Assembly (NCBI GenBank): GCA_041399205.1
Contig: JAWKTK010000008.1
Coordinates: 1 to 64,000, forward strand
Direction of reading: 5' to 3'
Source: JAGQOZ01 sp041399205
GTDB lineage: Bacteria; Planctomycetota; Planctomycetia; Pirellulales; Pirellulaceae
DNA length: 64,000 nucleotides
Shown: positions 28,552 to 39,852 of the stretch, in pieces
Layout of the letters: each line of letters starts with the position of its first letter
Numbering within the stretch: position 1 is the first letter of the stretch
Translations under genes and position numbers: made by a program
Notes under the pieces: generated by a model
The model's input: only the letters and a program-made list of their open reading frames with translations
What the model was told of the DNA's origin: nothing
Database searches by the model: none

Positions 28552-31154
28552 ATGGACACGAAGCAATTAACTGTCACTCAAAAGCTCTTCGAGAAAGAGA
28601 ACGCTCAGATTGTGTTCTGGCACGATCCGGAAAGGAGTTCTTGGCTCACATGAATAGGAACTGTTCGAGTTGGTCGATGGCGTGCGACGTTCGACTAGAT
28701 CGCACGGGTACGCAGAGGCAAAGATGCGGCTCGAGGAAGGCCTCGCATGTCAGAACGGTTCCTTGTATTCGCCAACTGAGGAGCCAGACTACGACGACGA
28801 TTGGCTGCTCGATATCCGACTTTTCAGCCGTAGCTTCCGCGGCGACCGTGCTTCGATCATTCTCGACGAACTTGGGCTGAAGTCCCAACATCTTCAGGAC
28901 CATCTTAACGCCCGACGCAAGTTCTTTGACAACAAAGAACGGCTGGCGCGGCTTTGAAGACGCTTGTATTTCCCGACGACACGGCAGATGACCTGGATCG
29001 CAAGATGATGGCTGTCGTCGTGAAAACGCCGATCAGCCGGAATTGTTCGGCATTCTACGGACGTTGTTTCATTGCTATTCGGATGTCGAAGATCTTGACC
29101 TTCGGGAGCCGATCGCAGCATGGAACGAAATCAGTTTGACCTTGAGTCGTTCTGGCGTTTCGTCAAGAAGGCGTTTGGCTACGCGGAGGATTCTCCTTCG
29201 CTTGAGAACCTGCTCATTCGCCTGACGGTTACCGACTTTGCCCAGCACCGGAACCGACCCGCCTAACGCATACGAACATCTGCTACTGCCACAGTCCGGC
29301 CGCGCAAACGCTGTCGTCTGCCTAGCCCAGTGGCGCGATAGCGCCAGCAAAGTTGGCAGCTACGATCGACTGAGTGAATACGTTGCGAATCGCATCGGTC
29401 TCAATGAACAACTTCACCATTTCGAAGTGGAACAGCTGATCGATGTTCAGACGTTTCTGGCCGTCGAAAAAGAAATTGCCAGCGGCTTGAAGGATCGGCT
29501 GCTTTCAACAACGGCCAACGTCAACGTGGAAGACATGCGAACCATTGCCTCTCGCCGACAAGCGGGACACTGGGCTTTGCCATCCGTGAGTGGTGCGAAT
29601 AGCGTTCCTCGAAAAGAACTACATTCGGTCTACGAGAGTCTGGTTAAGGCTGCTGAATTCCTCGATTTACGAAACCAGCATCAGCACGGCTTTGATTTCG
29701 ACAATGCCACTGACATGTACCGAGCTTACGAAACCGACTTGTTTCGATTCGACCAGCTGTATCGACACTTCTGTGAACTGGCCGAAAAGTCGCTTCAATG
29801 GAACGTGGTGAAGCAGCTGCGGGACGAAGTCGAAGCGACGTATTCCAACTGGTACATCACGACAATTGGACTTAGCTGGGGCAAGTTTCTCGAGGGCGGT
29901 CTATTGCGGGACTGGCGGATTCCAAAGATTCCGAATCAATTCAACTTCTATGACAAATGCGTTCAACCACGATTAGAAGAAGCCGAGAATCGTACAGTCA
30001 CCGTAATCATCAGTGACGCGTTCCGCTACGAAGCGGCAAAGGAATTGACCAACAAGCTGAACGGCAAGTATCGGTTTCAGGCCGAACTGTCGTCGCAGTT
30101 ATCTGTATTGCCGTCCTACACGGCACTAGGGATGGCCAGCCTGTTGCCGCATAACACGCTTGGCTACAACAAAAAGGGCGGAGTGCTAGTCAACGGAAAA
30201 GCTTGTTCGAAGTCGGCCGAACGCGATGCCATTTTGGCTTCAGTTGACGGGATGGTCGCTGATGCCAAGTCGCTGATGGCAATGAGCAAAGAAGAAGGTC
30301 GCGAGCACGTAGCAGGCAAACGGGTGCTCTACATCTACCACGACGAGATCGACAGCATTGGAGACACTCGGTCCACGGAAGATAGGACGTTCGACGCCGT
30401 GCGTTCGGCAATCGACACTCTCAGCGAGCTGGTTCGCTTCGTCGTCAATAGCCTCAACCGGAACTACGTGATCATTACCGCTGATCACGGCTTCTTGTTC
30501 GCAGAATCACCGCCCAACGAAACCGACAAAAGCAAGCTTGCGGACAAGCCTCCTGGCACGGTTGTCTCAAAGAAGCGATTCCTTCTCGGCCACAATCTGC
30601 CAGATGCTGACGAGGCCTATCACGGTTCGACTTGGACGTCTGCGAAGGCCGAGGGCGACATGGAGTTCTGGCTTCCAAAGGGCGCAAATCGGTTCCACTT
30701 CACCGGTGGATCTCGCTTCATTCACGGCGGAGCGATGCTCCAGGAAGTCGTCGTACCGATCATCACGGTGCGCCACATCAAGGGCAAGTCAAAACAGGAC
30801 ACGGCGACGAAGCGTGTTGGCGTGCAGGTCCTTGGGGTGAATCATCGGATCACGACGCCCAAGTATCGATTCCCGTTGCTGCAAACCGAACCGGTTTCAG
30901 AACGCGTGAAACCGATCACGCTGAAGGTTGCCATCTACGAAGGTGGCGAACCAATTACGAACATCGAGAAGATTACCTTCGACAGCACGTCGGAAACCAT
31001 GGACGACCGTTCGAAAGAAGTCGTACTCGTGCTTGAAGACCGAACATATAACAAAAAGACGAAATACCGCCTTGTGCTGCGTGATGCTGATACAGACATC
31101 GAGCAGTCGAGCGTAGATGTAATTATCGATAGGGCATTTACTGATGACTTCTGA
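28552..31154 (+). CDS. pglZ: BREX phosphatase-superfamily protein PglZ (5' end frameshifted)
   Basis: PglZ, of the alkaline phosphatase superfamily, is required for BREX. It starts at ATG 28552 (MDTKQLTVTQKLFEKENAQI, then IVFWHDPE). The first about 230 residues need four frame changes between 28630 and 29250, with clear blocks such as TEEPDYDDDWLLDIRLFSR and HLNARRKFFDNKERLARL. From 29238 the frame is open for 638 residues. The metal-site motifs are TVIISDAFRYEAA and NYVIITADHGFLFAE. The total of about 865 residues matches the family. It overlaps brxL by 11 bases. Confidence 0.9.
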
Positions 31155-33175
31155 GCCACCTAGCCTGGACGACCTGCTAAATCAACACTTTGCTGGCAAA
31201 GTCGTTCGCAAGGACCTGACCAAGTTAGTCAAGGAAGGGGCCAACGTACCCGTGTATGTGCTCGAGGATTTGCTCGGGTCGTACTGTGCCTCGAACGATG
31301 CGCAGCTGATCGAAGATGGCCTGAAGACCGTCAAAAAAATTCTGTCCGAGAACTATGTCCGCCCCGACGAGGCTGAAAAGGTCAAGTCGCTCGTCCGAGA
31401 GCGTGGCAGCTACAAGGTTATCGACAAAGTCACAGTTGCGTTAAACGAACGTCGCGATGTCTATGAAGCCGAGCTGATGAATCTTGGCGTCAAAGGTGTG
31501 GAGATCAACACCAGCACGGTCAAGCGATACGAGAAGCTGTTGGCGGGTGGAATCTGGTGCATCATCACGATGGAGTATTTCTTTGAAGAGGGGCAGAAAG
31601 GATCGCCGTTCATCTGTCGAGAGCTAAAGCCAATCCAAATGCCTGGCATGGACATGGACGAGCTATTCGCTGGTCGCCGAGGTTTCTCCGAATCAGAATG
31701 GATCGACGTGCTGCTGCGTTCCTGTGGTTACGAGCCAACGCAGTTCGAAGAACGCGTCAAATGGCACCTCATTTGCCGCATGGTTCCCCTCGTCGAGAAC
31801 AACTTCAACGTCTGCGAGTTGGGACCGAAGGGAACTGGCAAGAGCTACATCTACAAAGAAGTGAGCCCGAACAGCATTTTGATTTCCGGCGGGCAAACGA
31901 CTGTGGCAAACCTGTTCTACAACATGGCTCGCCGTTCGGTTGGGCTAGTAGGCCTCTGGGACACTGTCGCCTTCGATGAAGTGGCGGGAATCTCCTTCAA
32001 GGACAAAGACGGCGTCCAAATCATGAAGGACTACATGGCATCGGGATCGTTCGCTCGAGGCCGCGATTCGATCTCTGCGTCGGCGGCAATGGTATTTGTC
32101 GGCAACTTCAAAGAGGGCCAAACGGTCGAGGGACTTGTCAAAACTGGCCATCTGCTTGCTCCATTCCCGGAGCCCATGATCGATTCGGCCTTCTTCGACC
32201 GCTTTCACGCCTACATTCCCGGTTGGGAAATCCCCAAAATGCGGCCCGAGTTCTTCACGAACCAATACGGACTAATCACCGACTATTTCGCCGAATGGGT
32301 TCGTGAAATGCGGAAGCGAAGCTTTGGCGACGCCATCAACAAGTATTTCCAGCTTGGCCGCGATTTGAACCAACGCGACACGATCGCCGTTCGGCACATG
32401 GTGTCCGGCTTGCTGAAGCTGCTTTACCCCAACGAAGAATACGACAAGCAGAGTGGTGCGTCGCTGCCTGGAATACGCTCGAAACGCGTCGCTGCGAAAG
32501 AGCAACTGAAGAAGATCGGCGCGCTGAGTTCTTGACGTCCATTTCAGCTACATCGACCTGGAAGACAAAGAAGAGCGATTCATCCTGGTGCCCGAGCAAG
32601 GTGGCGGGTCACTCATTCCCGATGGTCCGATGAATCCCGGCGTTCTGCACACCGTTTCGCACGGTAACGCAGGCCACCTTGGTATCTACCGTCTCTGAGA
32701 CGCAAGTCACTGCCGGCAAAGGAAGTTTAATCTGTCTGGTCTCGGCTCCAGTTCGCAGTCGAAGGAAGCGATCAAGGGTTGGCTACGACTACTTCAAAGC
32801 GAACGCCAACGAGGTGAGCCGCATCGATGAAGGTGGGCGAACACGATTACCATCTTCACTTCGTCGAACTCCAAAAACACCGGGCCGAGCACGACGACGA
32901 ATGCTCGCCACGTTCATCGCGCTTTGTTCCGCTTGATGCAAAAGCCACCGCAGTCGCAGTCGTTGTTCTCGGAAACATGAGCCTCGGCGGAAACATCACC
33001 CGCGTCGAGAACCTTGCCGACTTCGTAAACGCGTGCACGACGCCGGAGCCAAACGAACTTGTTACCAATGGCCAGCGTCGGCGATATTCCAACGATTCCG
33101 GGCGAATTGCACCATACCCAACCAGTTTACCCGCCCATATGCAACGCGGCTTTCAAGGCGTTAGGGGTTGAATAG
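31144..33175 (+). CDS. brxL: BREX Lon-like AAA+ protein BrxL (3' end frameshifted)
   Basis: The last core gene of type 1 BREX. The N-terminal frame of 463 residues contains Walker A LGPKGTGKSYIY at about residue 229 and Walker B VAFDEVAG at about 278. After 32535 the protein continues in other frames: FSYIDLEDKEERFILVPEQG, then DGPMNPGVLHTVSHGN, KVGEHDYHLHFVELQ, NMSLGGNITRVENLAD (Lon-protease-like C-terminal domain), ending LGVE at 33175. The full span of about 675 residues fits BrxL. BrxL assembles as a DNA-binding AAA+ complex in phage interference. At least four frame changes occur between 32520 and 33160. Confidence 0.9.
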
Positions 33176-33229
33176 AAGATGAGCGGCCACTGAATCCGCC
33201 TTTCAACATCAACGTTTCTACGATCCTGA

Positions 33230-33436
33230 ATGAATTCCGTAGAAACCAACAGAGCCGGTGGACAGAATTTCGGAAGGTCTGTGCTCAATCGTGAGCTTGC
33301 TTCGCTGTTGGAGTCATGTCTCGAATTTGGCGAGGACTTGCCAATTGAACTGAGGCCGTTAATCGTAACAGAAGCTCTTCGCCAGAAGGCTGTCGACGGT
33401 AAAGACGCTGTACTCGCAGCTGTACAGAAAAAGTGA
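33230..33436 (+). CDS. Small hypothetical protein after BREX
   Basis: A 68-residue frame (starts MNSVETNRAGGQNFG) with a helical, acidic body containing LASLLESCLEFGEDLPIE and LRPLIVTEALRQKAVDGKD. The composition looks natural but no ribosome site is visible. It overlaps the next frame by GTGA. Not recognised; a chromosomal-type passenger or a frameshifted part of one gene with the next frame. Confidence 0.4.
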   Translation: MNSVETNRAGGQNFGRSVLNRELASLLESCLEFGEDLPIELRPLIVTEALRQKAVDGKDAVLAAVQKK

Positions 33437-33699
33437 ACGGAATACGCCGACTCAGAATCATCGGAGTTCGTTCTCATCACTCCAATCGCATCGGTTGGTT
33501 TCAGAATGCGACAATTGGCTGTACCGATGGACTTGATGTAAAGCTTTTGCAGAATGGTAACGACTATCCCATTCCCGATGATGTCATGAGCAGAATTCAA
33601 ATTGTTCCGGGATTTACGATTGCCAACGATGAGTACCCGTTTGGCTGTCAAAATGGAAAGCAAGTCCGTGTACGAGGCCGGACACCGAGCGATGGGTAA
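33433..33699 (+). CDS. Small hypothetical protein
   Basis: An 88-residue frame starting at GTG 33433, overlapping the previous stop. It contains GCTDGLDVKLLQNGNDYPIP and QIVPGFTIANDEYPFG. The composition is plausible for a beta-rich protein. No family recognised; it may be the second half of the gene starting at 33230 if one base is missing at the junction. Confidence 0.35.
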   Translation: MNGIRRLRIIGVRSHHSNRIGWFQNATIGCTDGLDVKLLQNGNDYPIPDDVMSRIQIVPGFTIANDEYPFGCQNGKQVRVRGRTPSDG

Positions 33700-33759
33700 A
33701 GAAACATCGTTGACCCTGGGAATGTGAATTGATCCTGAATCGGCTGGGACAATCATTCA

Positions 33760-34615
33760 GCATGGGAATTAGCACAGAACGGCCGAAGAACCGGGTGACG
33801 TCGGGACCTTACTTTACGCTTCATAAGGCGACCGGCGAATTCGAAAAAGGCTAATCGGCGAAAGTGTCGCCGGTTCAGGCCGTGCAGTCCGACAGCGAAC
33901 TAATCGCTCAGACGATGTATGAAATGGACAAGAACAATGTCCGATGGGCAATTATTTCCGGCAATGATGAATTGATTGATACGTGGATGAAGCAGCACCC
34001 AAATCGATTGATCCGCTCATATCTTCCCGTACCGGGAAAGATACAAACCATGAGGCCGAAGCTGAGAAGTTAATCGCACGAATTGAAGCCAAGGACGTGC
34101 GTGCCATTGGAGAGCTTGCGCTTGCCTACATCAAGATGCCGCTGAATGACCGGACAATGTGGCCTTACTACCGAGTCGCGGAGGGACGAGTACCTGTCTT
34201 CTTTCACACCGGCATCGGCCCCAACAGAGACCATGGAAAGTTCAACAATCCTCAGTTCCTTGGTGAAATTGCAGCCGAATTTCCGAACCTAGTGATCGTC
34301 GCATGTCATATGGCAGAAGGCTGTAAAGACGAGCTTATTCAGGTAATGAAGAAGCATGAACGGATTTACGCGGACTTAAGCGTGATGAATTGGTATTCAT
34401 ATTCATGCCGAAGCAAGCTATTGAAGAAATTGAAGTCGGAAGGACTCTTGAATCGTGTGTTGTATGGTTCCGATCAAATGATTTACCCAGGTCTAATCAG
34501 CAAATCAGTGAAGGCCGTTGAGAATTCGGACCTGACTAGATGAGCTCGATGCCGTATTCTGACGAATGCCGCTCGAATCATCGAACTTCCAGACACGACG
34601 CCGGCAGCGGAGTGA
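33760..34615 (+). pseudogene. Amidohydrolase-family (TIM-barrel) protein, frameshifted
   Basis: Frame blocks in order: IAQTMYEMDKNNVRWAIISG (33900-33965), MKQHPNRLIRSYLP, then the long block from 33983 to 34543 with VFFHTGIGPNRDHGKFN, VIVACHMAEG (metal-binding His) and RVLYGSDQMIYPG (metal-binding Asp), then TNAARIIELPDTT to a stop at 34615. This matches amidohydrolase family 2. The N-terminal HxH strand is not visible, and the beginning is uncertain. It converges with the integrase gene. Confidence 0.6.
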
Positions 34616-34641
34616 TTGATTGTTTATCGTTACTATGTTGA

Positions 34642-35683
34642 TCAGTCGAACCGCAACACGTACGCCGGGCTGCGGTCGAGGTTTTCGCCCGCTCTGATAT
34701 ATCGAAGGGTCGTGCGGGGATCGCGGTGTCCGAGCCAGTTTTGAATCTGCCGAAGTTCGACGCCGGCACGGTCTGCTTCGGTGGCTGCCGTGACGCGTAG
34801 CGAATGAACGCTTACCGCGTGGTCGATGCCGATTTGACTACAGCAGCGTTTGATGAGTCGCTGGATCGCTCGCACTGGTGATTGGCTTGCGGAGGAAGCC
34901 GTCGAAGCCTTTGCCACGCGGCGAACGGACGGGGCGAAACAGTGGGCCATCACGGTCGTCGTCGATACCGGCCATTTCCATCCATTCATTGACGGGCGTG
35001 GCAGCGAGGGGAGGGAGCACGCCTTTCCGCAGGTCACTTTGCCCCTGATTCGAATGATCGTGTGCTCGCCGTCAGTGAGCGATATTGCCGACCTTGATGT
35101 GATGTAATTCGTCCACGCGCAGGGCCATATACGCAAATGTCGCGATGATCGCTCGGTCCCGGATTCCCGCTGGGGTGTCAACATCTGGAGCGCGAAGCAG
35201 CTGCTCATCTGCCGGGGCGGAATGGCAGGTGTCAATCCATCAACGGGGACTCGGGGCGAACTCACGGAAGTTCGCGCTGCCCGCTCCTCGATATCCGCCG
35301 ACCTGGAGAAACGAAAAAAACGACCGCAGGGCCGTGATCTTCCGAGATACCGTGGCGTTCGACGCTGCTGTTGGATTGCCTTCGAGGTCTGGGCGACCAC
35401 CATGGGCCAGCAAGTGGTCTCGCCAGGCCGTAATATCACTCGGAACCATCAAGGTCATTTGTTCGATGTGAGTCGGTGCAAGTCCGTGAAAATCCAGGAA
35501 TTGTTCCACGTCTTTGCGATAGGCCTGCGCGCGGGCTGCCGATTCGGTCTTTCGCAGCCACGCCTCGAAGGCTTCGGCCACCATAGGTCTCAATTTGGCG
35601 ATGCTTGCCGGAAGTCGCTCGTGAGCGAACGCCGGCGTATAGTTGTCTCCGTCGAATGTAACGTCACTTCTTTTCTTGGTCAT
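34642..35683 (-). CDS. Tyrosine recombinase/integrase (frameshifted)
   Basis: It starts at ATG 35683 (MTKKRSDVTFDGDNY). The first 147 residues form the core-binding domain (AEAFEAWLRKTESAARAQ, FLDFHGLAPTHIE, KITALRSFFSFLQ). Catalytic-domain blocks are in another frame: VSVHSLRVTAATEADRAGVE (HxxR), IQNWLGHRDPRTTLRYI (His and Tyr) near the C-terminus. Frame changes lie near 35250 and within 34830-35210. The total is about 345 residues. It may belong to a smaller element nested in this region, independent of the integrase at 60450. A Cys-pair gene overlaps its start. Confidence 0.75.
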
Positions 35684-35888
35684 TTTCCTCCGTTTTGCTG
35701 AGCACTGTAATCGAGCGAAAGTCTAACTTGGCTGCACATTCCCGGCACCAAAGGAGAACGTACTCGGCGTGGTAGACGGCGACGCCATCACCACCCTGAA
35801 GTTTCAGAGACACAGAGCGAAGTAGAGTTCAGTCTTCTTGAACTATCAGCAGTTGGCAACTCTCGCACGTTCTCCAAAGCTCTTTCAT
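35664..35888 (-). CDS. Short protein with two Cys pairs (frameshifted)
   Basis: ATG 35888 behind GAGAGGATCAACC begins MKELWRTCESCQLLI. After one frame change near 35830 it continues as VSLKLQGGDGVAVYHAEYVL and LWCRECAAKLDF, stopping at 35664, 20 bases inside the integrase start. The CESC and CREC pairs suggest a one-zinc ribbon of about 74 residues. No specific function can be assigned. The remaining gap to 36075 is the upstream region of this gene. Confidence 0.55.
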
Positions 35889-36075
35889 GGTTGATCCTCT
35901 CTGGTTAGATTGTTCTCTTGACAGTTTCGGTGTGCGATAGGTTTTCTTAACTGGCAACGCGGACTATCCGACGGCACCATGTGTTTTGCTTCGTATAACC
36001 CACTTTATGCGACGTAAAAACTCCAAAGTTTTTAGGCATGGCCGATGGCGTGCTGAACAACCTTCGGCCTGACGG

Positions 36076-36886
36076 CTAGACGTTTTGATAGGCATCTTCG
36101 ACCTTGTGTGCGAGTTCCTTGGCGGTCCAGGGCGGCGAAGCATTTGTTTCGTTCCACTGTGCGAGTGCCTCGAGCGCCTCGGCGGCGGTCATTCCCGAAT
36201 CGCGAAGTTTGCAGGCGGCGCGAAATGTGGCGTTGTGTCCGCCGTTTCCCGCGACGGCTTGAATGCGACGAATGTAGGCGGTGCCGTCGCGAATGGTCGG
36301 GACTCGGCAGCTTGCGGACGGCCGTGACAACGCGGCGAATTGCGTTTGATTCGGCTCGGTAAACTCCAACGGTTTCTGGAGTATCGGCACGTCGTATAGC
36401 GAATAGCGTGTCGAATCGTGCCAGTGGTATACATGCCCGTTTCGGATGAATTGACGGCGCGCAATGGCCAGCCCACCTTCGCCGCGAATGTCGATTTGCC
36501 GGCCCATCACATGGGTCCTACAAGCGATATGCTGATCCGGATAGCGGTAGTAGAAATGCATACCACGGCCCGTGTAAACGGTCAGCGGCGTAGCTGGAAA
36601 CTGATCCTGCCACCACCGCGCGTCCTCCAGCGAATCGCAGTCGACAACTACAAGGCCACTGTAACGTCCGGTCACAATCGCTAGGTTGTAATGCTGCTGC
36701 GCCGCTGGGCCGAGCCAATGTCGGACCAGTTCGGTCGACGGGGCCTTTTTTTGGTAAGCCGTCCACGGTGTGGCTGGATTCTGCTGTCGATCGGAATCAC
36801 GGGCCAGCCACGTCGAGATATTCGAAGGCAAAATGCAGTACGCCGGGACTGGCCTATGCGCAGTCGTCAGAGATCGATTCCGTCAT
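36076..36886 (-). CDS. Bifunctional DNA primase/polymerase (PrimPol-like), frameshifted N-terminus
   Basis: An archaeo-eukaryotic primase-type protein. The start at ATG 36886 follows AGGAGGGTTCTCCG (MTESISDDCA), then ISRRGWPVIPIDS in another frame, then QNPATPWTAYQKKAPSTELV in the main frame. VVVDCDS holds the catalytic acidic pair, GRGMHFYYR the conserved His, and QIDIRGEGG the third acidic site. A C-terminal helical part contains NGGHNATFRAACKL. About 270 residues: a compact plasmid-type PrimPol. It fits a replicon maintenance role together with the RepA-type initiator. Frame changes lie near 36780 and 36850. Confidence 0.75.
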
Positions 36887-37162
36887 CGGAGAACCCTCCT
36901 GCCAACAAACGGAAGAAAAACCGTAAGCACGCCAAACGGTTACCGAGCCGGATAGCTCGGAAACGCCGCTTGGTGCAGGCGTCTTCGCTAAGGAAACGAC
37001 AAGAAGGAACGACTGAGCAGATAGTTGGCATACCACAATTCCTGATGAGCTTTCAAGGAAAGGCGAATGTCACGGGGTTCGAAGGTTTCAGCGGCCAACT
37101 ATGAAGCTGGGGCTGTACTGGCTGAATTCGTATAACGATGAGCTAGCTTTTGCGAAAACGAA

Positions 37163-37207
37163 AAAGCCCCGGTAGGCAAAGTGTGACAAAGTCACACCAA
37201 GGGCTTT
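37163..37207 (-). terminator. Terminator of the duplicated-domain gene
   Basis: Read on the minus strand: AAAGCCC, an inner perfect hairpin GTGTGAC-TTT-GTCACAC, then GGGCTTTTT followed by CGTTTTCG. Paired outer arms plus a T tract fit a factor-independent terminator that overlaps the end of the upstream gene. Confidence 0.6.
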
Positions 37208-37760
37208 CGTTGGTCGTCGTGACGCCAGAACGGAATGTCGTCTTCGACAACAGTCCCGTCGAAGGCTTCTTTTGCTTGATCGACAAAGCTGCGATTGCTG
37301 CCGTCAATGATGGCATCGATGCCGTCGAACGTAGCAGTAATCGAGCTGCCGCAAGGACATCATCTGCCGAAAGCCAGACAGCGGTTTCCTTCCAATCGTC
37401 CCCATCTTTGTACGAGCGACGAAGTTTGACGGCATAGGTCGAACGTTCGTCCTGCTCTTTGTGAAAGACAGTGGCTTCGAGTAACCCTCGTCGCTTGGAC
37501 GCAATGGGCTCCTTGCCGTCGGCCGTCTGCTCTTGTTCAATCGCAGTTCCAATTGCAGCATCAGCCCACTGCAAAAGCGCTGCAGCTGGGAGCAAGTTTT
37601 CACGGCCTAAACTGACTCGCGATTCCTTCCATTCCTCTTCGTGCTTCCACGACTTTCAATGTCGTGTTGTAGAAGCGTTGTCCGTTGCTGCCGTTTTCCC
37701 ACACGGAAGTGTCAAGTCTTCGGTGACGTCGCATATGCACCGGGCTCAAGCAATGTAGTC
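37192..37760 (-). CDS. Protein with an internally duplicated domain (frameshifted)
   Basis: Joining frames on the minus strand gives about 185 residues with two copies of one unit. Copy 1: VWENGSNGQRFYNTTLK (37700-37660), EEEWKESRVSLGRENLLPAA (about 37640-37575), LLQWADAAI. Copy 2: ATVFHKEQDERSTYAVKLRR (about 37470), SYKDGDDWKETAVWLSADDV, LAAARLL. Both follow the pattern (W/F)x-aromatic strand, basic strand, [DE]xWKE[ST], [GS]x[ED][DN][LV]L.AA.LL. The end (AFDGTVVEDDIPFWRHDDQR) stops at 37192. Single-unit relatives are, to my memory, common small plasmid proteins; function unknown, nucleic-acid binding possible. Frame changes near 37650, 37350. Confidence 0.55.
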
Positions 37761-38147
37761 GTTTGACCACCTTCTTCAGTTGTTGTTAATGCGAGCATGT
37801 CACGCGACGTGCTCAATTCAAAAACACCAGGTAAACCTGAACGCCTAGACCTACCGGGCCTTCCTGATTGATATGCAAGGATGTCGGCCGAGCGTGCTGC
37901 AGTTCCTACCCTCACGTAAGTCGCTGCTCTGATTTAGGATCACATGGACTGAAGTAGCTGTGGAGTCAGTTTCCAGCGGCTCGCCGAACAAAATGCGTCG
38001 ATTCGATAATCGATTCTCAGCAATCGTTAATCGTTGCAATGCTGACGCACGGACATTCGAGCCCATTCTTCCCCACGCTCGTTCTCTGTTCACTCGCTCC
38101 TACGTGAGGACGAAAGGAATCCGCCGCTCTGGTCGTTCTCCGAGCGG

Positions 38148-38361
38148 CGTCGTGCCAGAACTGCCGCGCGAACCTGGCACGCCACCTGTTAACGGCTCCA
38201 CTCCCGCCGCGTCGGCCTTCCTTTCGATTTTTCGCTTCTTTCTGGGCGGGCCTCCAACCGAAACAGAGGCCTGCCCAAAGGGAAAAACATGCGGGCTGGG
38301 CCGCATGAAAAACGAACGCTTCGTCAACTACACGAGCGCTCATGGAGAAACCGAGATGAAC
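38148..38361 (+). repeat. Structured leader element, copy B
   Basis: The second copy of the element at 15152. Stem GGGCGGGCCTC (38244-38254) pairs with GAGGCCTGCCC (38266-38276): identical to copy A except for one change that turns a G-C pair into G-T wobble, with an unrelated 11-base loop. The second hairpin is extended here (CATGCGG-GCTGGG-CCGCATG, 38288-38307). It ends at the ATG of the ArdC-like gene. Confidence 0.62.
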
Positions 38362-39175
38362 CATAACAGAAAGGAAAAATCAGAAATGGCCGACCGAATT
38401 ACGAATGAGCCACCGGAACGCTGGCAGCAGCACTCGACCGAGGCAAGAGCGAAGGGCTCACAAATCACTTAGAAGCCATGGCCCGGTTCTATCGGTATAG
38501 CTTGGCAACTCCGATGCTTATCTGGGGGCAGCGAGAGGACGTAACGAATGTCGCCGGTTTCAGAGAATGGCAACGGAAAGGGCGGCAGGCGAGTGAAGAA
38601 AGGCGAAAAAAGTGGGATCTTGATACGCGCGCCGTTTACGGTCAACAAGAAAACGGAGGTTCGCGAAGAGGACAAGGAAGTAGTCATCGGCTTCAAACCG
38701 GCCTATGTATTCGACGTAAGTCAGACCGAGGGTGACGAGATCGCCGGAATCGCAGCGGTCAACGGTTCGCCACGTTGGACCGTGGATTTGCTGAAGGCTT
38801 TTGCTTCTGACAAAGGGCATCGAAATTGAATACGACGAACGATTGGCGGCAGACGGTCGGGCTAGCGGTGGTTTGATCACGCTACGGCCCAACGGCACAC
38901 CGGCCGAGGAATTCTCGACATTGGTTCACGAGATCGCACACGAACTGCTCCATTTTTCCGACGAGGGCAAGCAGATAAGTCGTTCCGTGGCGGAAACGGA
39001 GGCAGAAGCGGTCGCCTACGTCGTGTCAACAGCCGCACGCCTCGACTCCGAGCAGGCTTCGTCTGATTACATTCAGCTATATCAAGGCAGCTCGGAAACT
39101 CTTTGGGAGTCGCTCGAACGCGTGCAGAAAACTGCCGCGACAATCATTCGCGGGCTTGAACAACTGGCGGCCTAG
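38356..39175 (+). CDS. ArdC-like antirestriction/zincin metallopeptidase, second copy (frameshifted)
   Basis: It starts at ATG 38356 (MNHNRKEKSEMADRITNE). Blocks in order: ARFYRYSLATPMLIWGQRED (ArdC N-terminal domain), AGFREWQRKGRQ, VKKGEKSGILIRAPFTV, KPAYVFDVSQTEGDEIA, then FSTLVHEIAHELLHFSD (zinc site) and RSVAETEAEAVAYVVS (third ligand), ending QLAA at 39175. This matches the gene at 9139 domain for domain but is clearly diverged. At least four frame changes (near 38430, 38460, 38580 and 38810). Preceded by leader B. Confidence 0.8.
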
Positions 39176-39852
39176 AAGATGATTGCCGTTGCCGCCCAAC
39201 GGCGGCAACGGTCCGCCCTCAGATATGTTCAAATTCTCCGAACCAGCTGATACCCCAGAATCAGCCATTTGGCAGCTCATTGTTGCCGGCAGAGGTGGAA
39301 GCTCAGAGGTCTGAAAGTGCTTTGTACGGTGAATTCGGATTATTTTACTGGACTCCCAACTGCAAACGACGGATTGGTAATCGGCGCGCAACAGCGACCA
39401 CTATCGGCACTGTGATCGCCAAGGTCGCGAAGCAGCTCTGGCTCGATTCCGGCAGGGAAAAATGGGTGGGACCAGAGGCGCCGATGTCCACACTCCGAGG
39501 CCGTTTACCAACGGATTAGACATGTGCGTCGAAGTCGCTTCGGCGTTTCACTCCGACGCAGCTTACGGCGTCCCGCTTTCGGGAACCGTCTCGTCCTCCA
39601 CCATCACGTTCGAGACGTTTTCGGCAACGCGGTTCCTCGAGCCGATTCGAGCCTACAACCAGCTTGTGACTGTCGAGCGGGCTGGTGGGCTCGTGCTCGC
39701 CGAACTCCCGTACGTCGGCCTGTTTGCTGGGTTTCGTGACCGCGACCTCGGTGGTTGGGGTGGTTAGGATTCCGGCTGGCTGCGGGCCGATGTACCCACG
39801 ACAGGTTGGTTCTGCCTCGGCAGAAGGGGCAGATCTTGTTGGAGATTCGACC
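39176..39852. other. About 680 bases without a supported gene
   Basis: The forward and reverse frames here are of unlikely composition. A GC-rich inverted repeat (GCCGCC-CAAC-GGCGGC at about 39193-39208) just after the ArdC-like stop could end its transcript. Confidence 0.35.
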
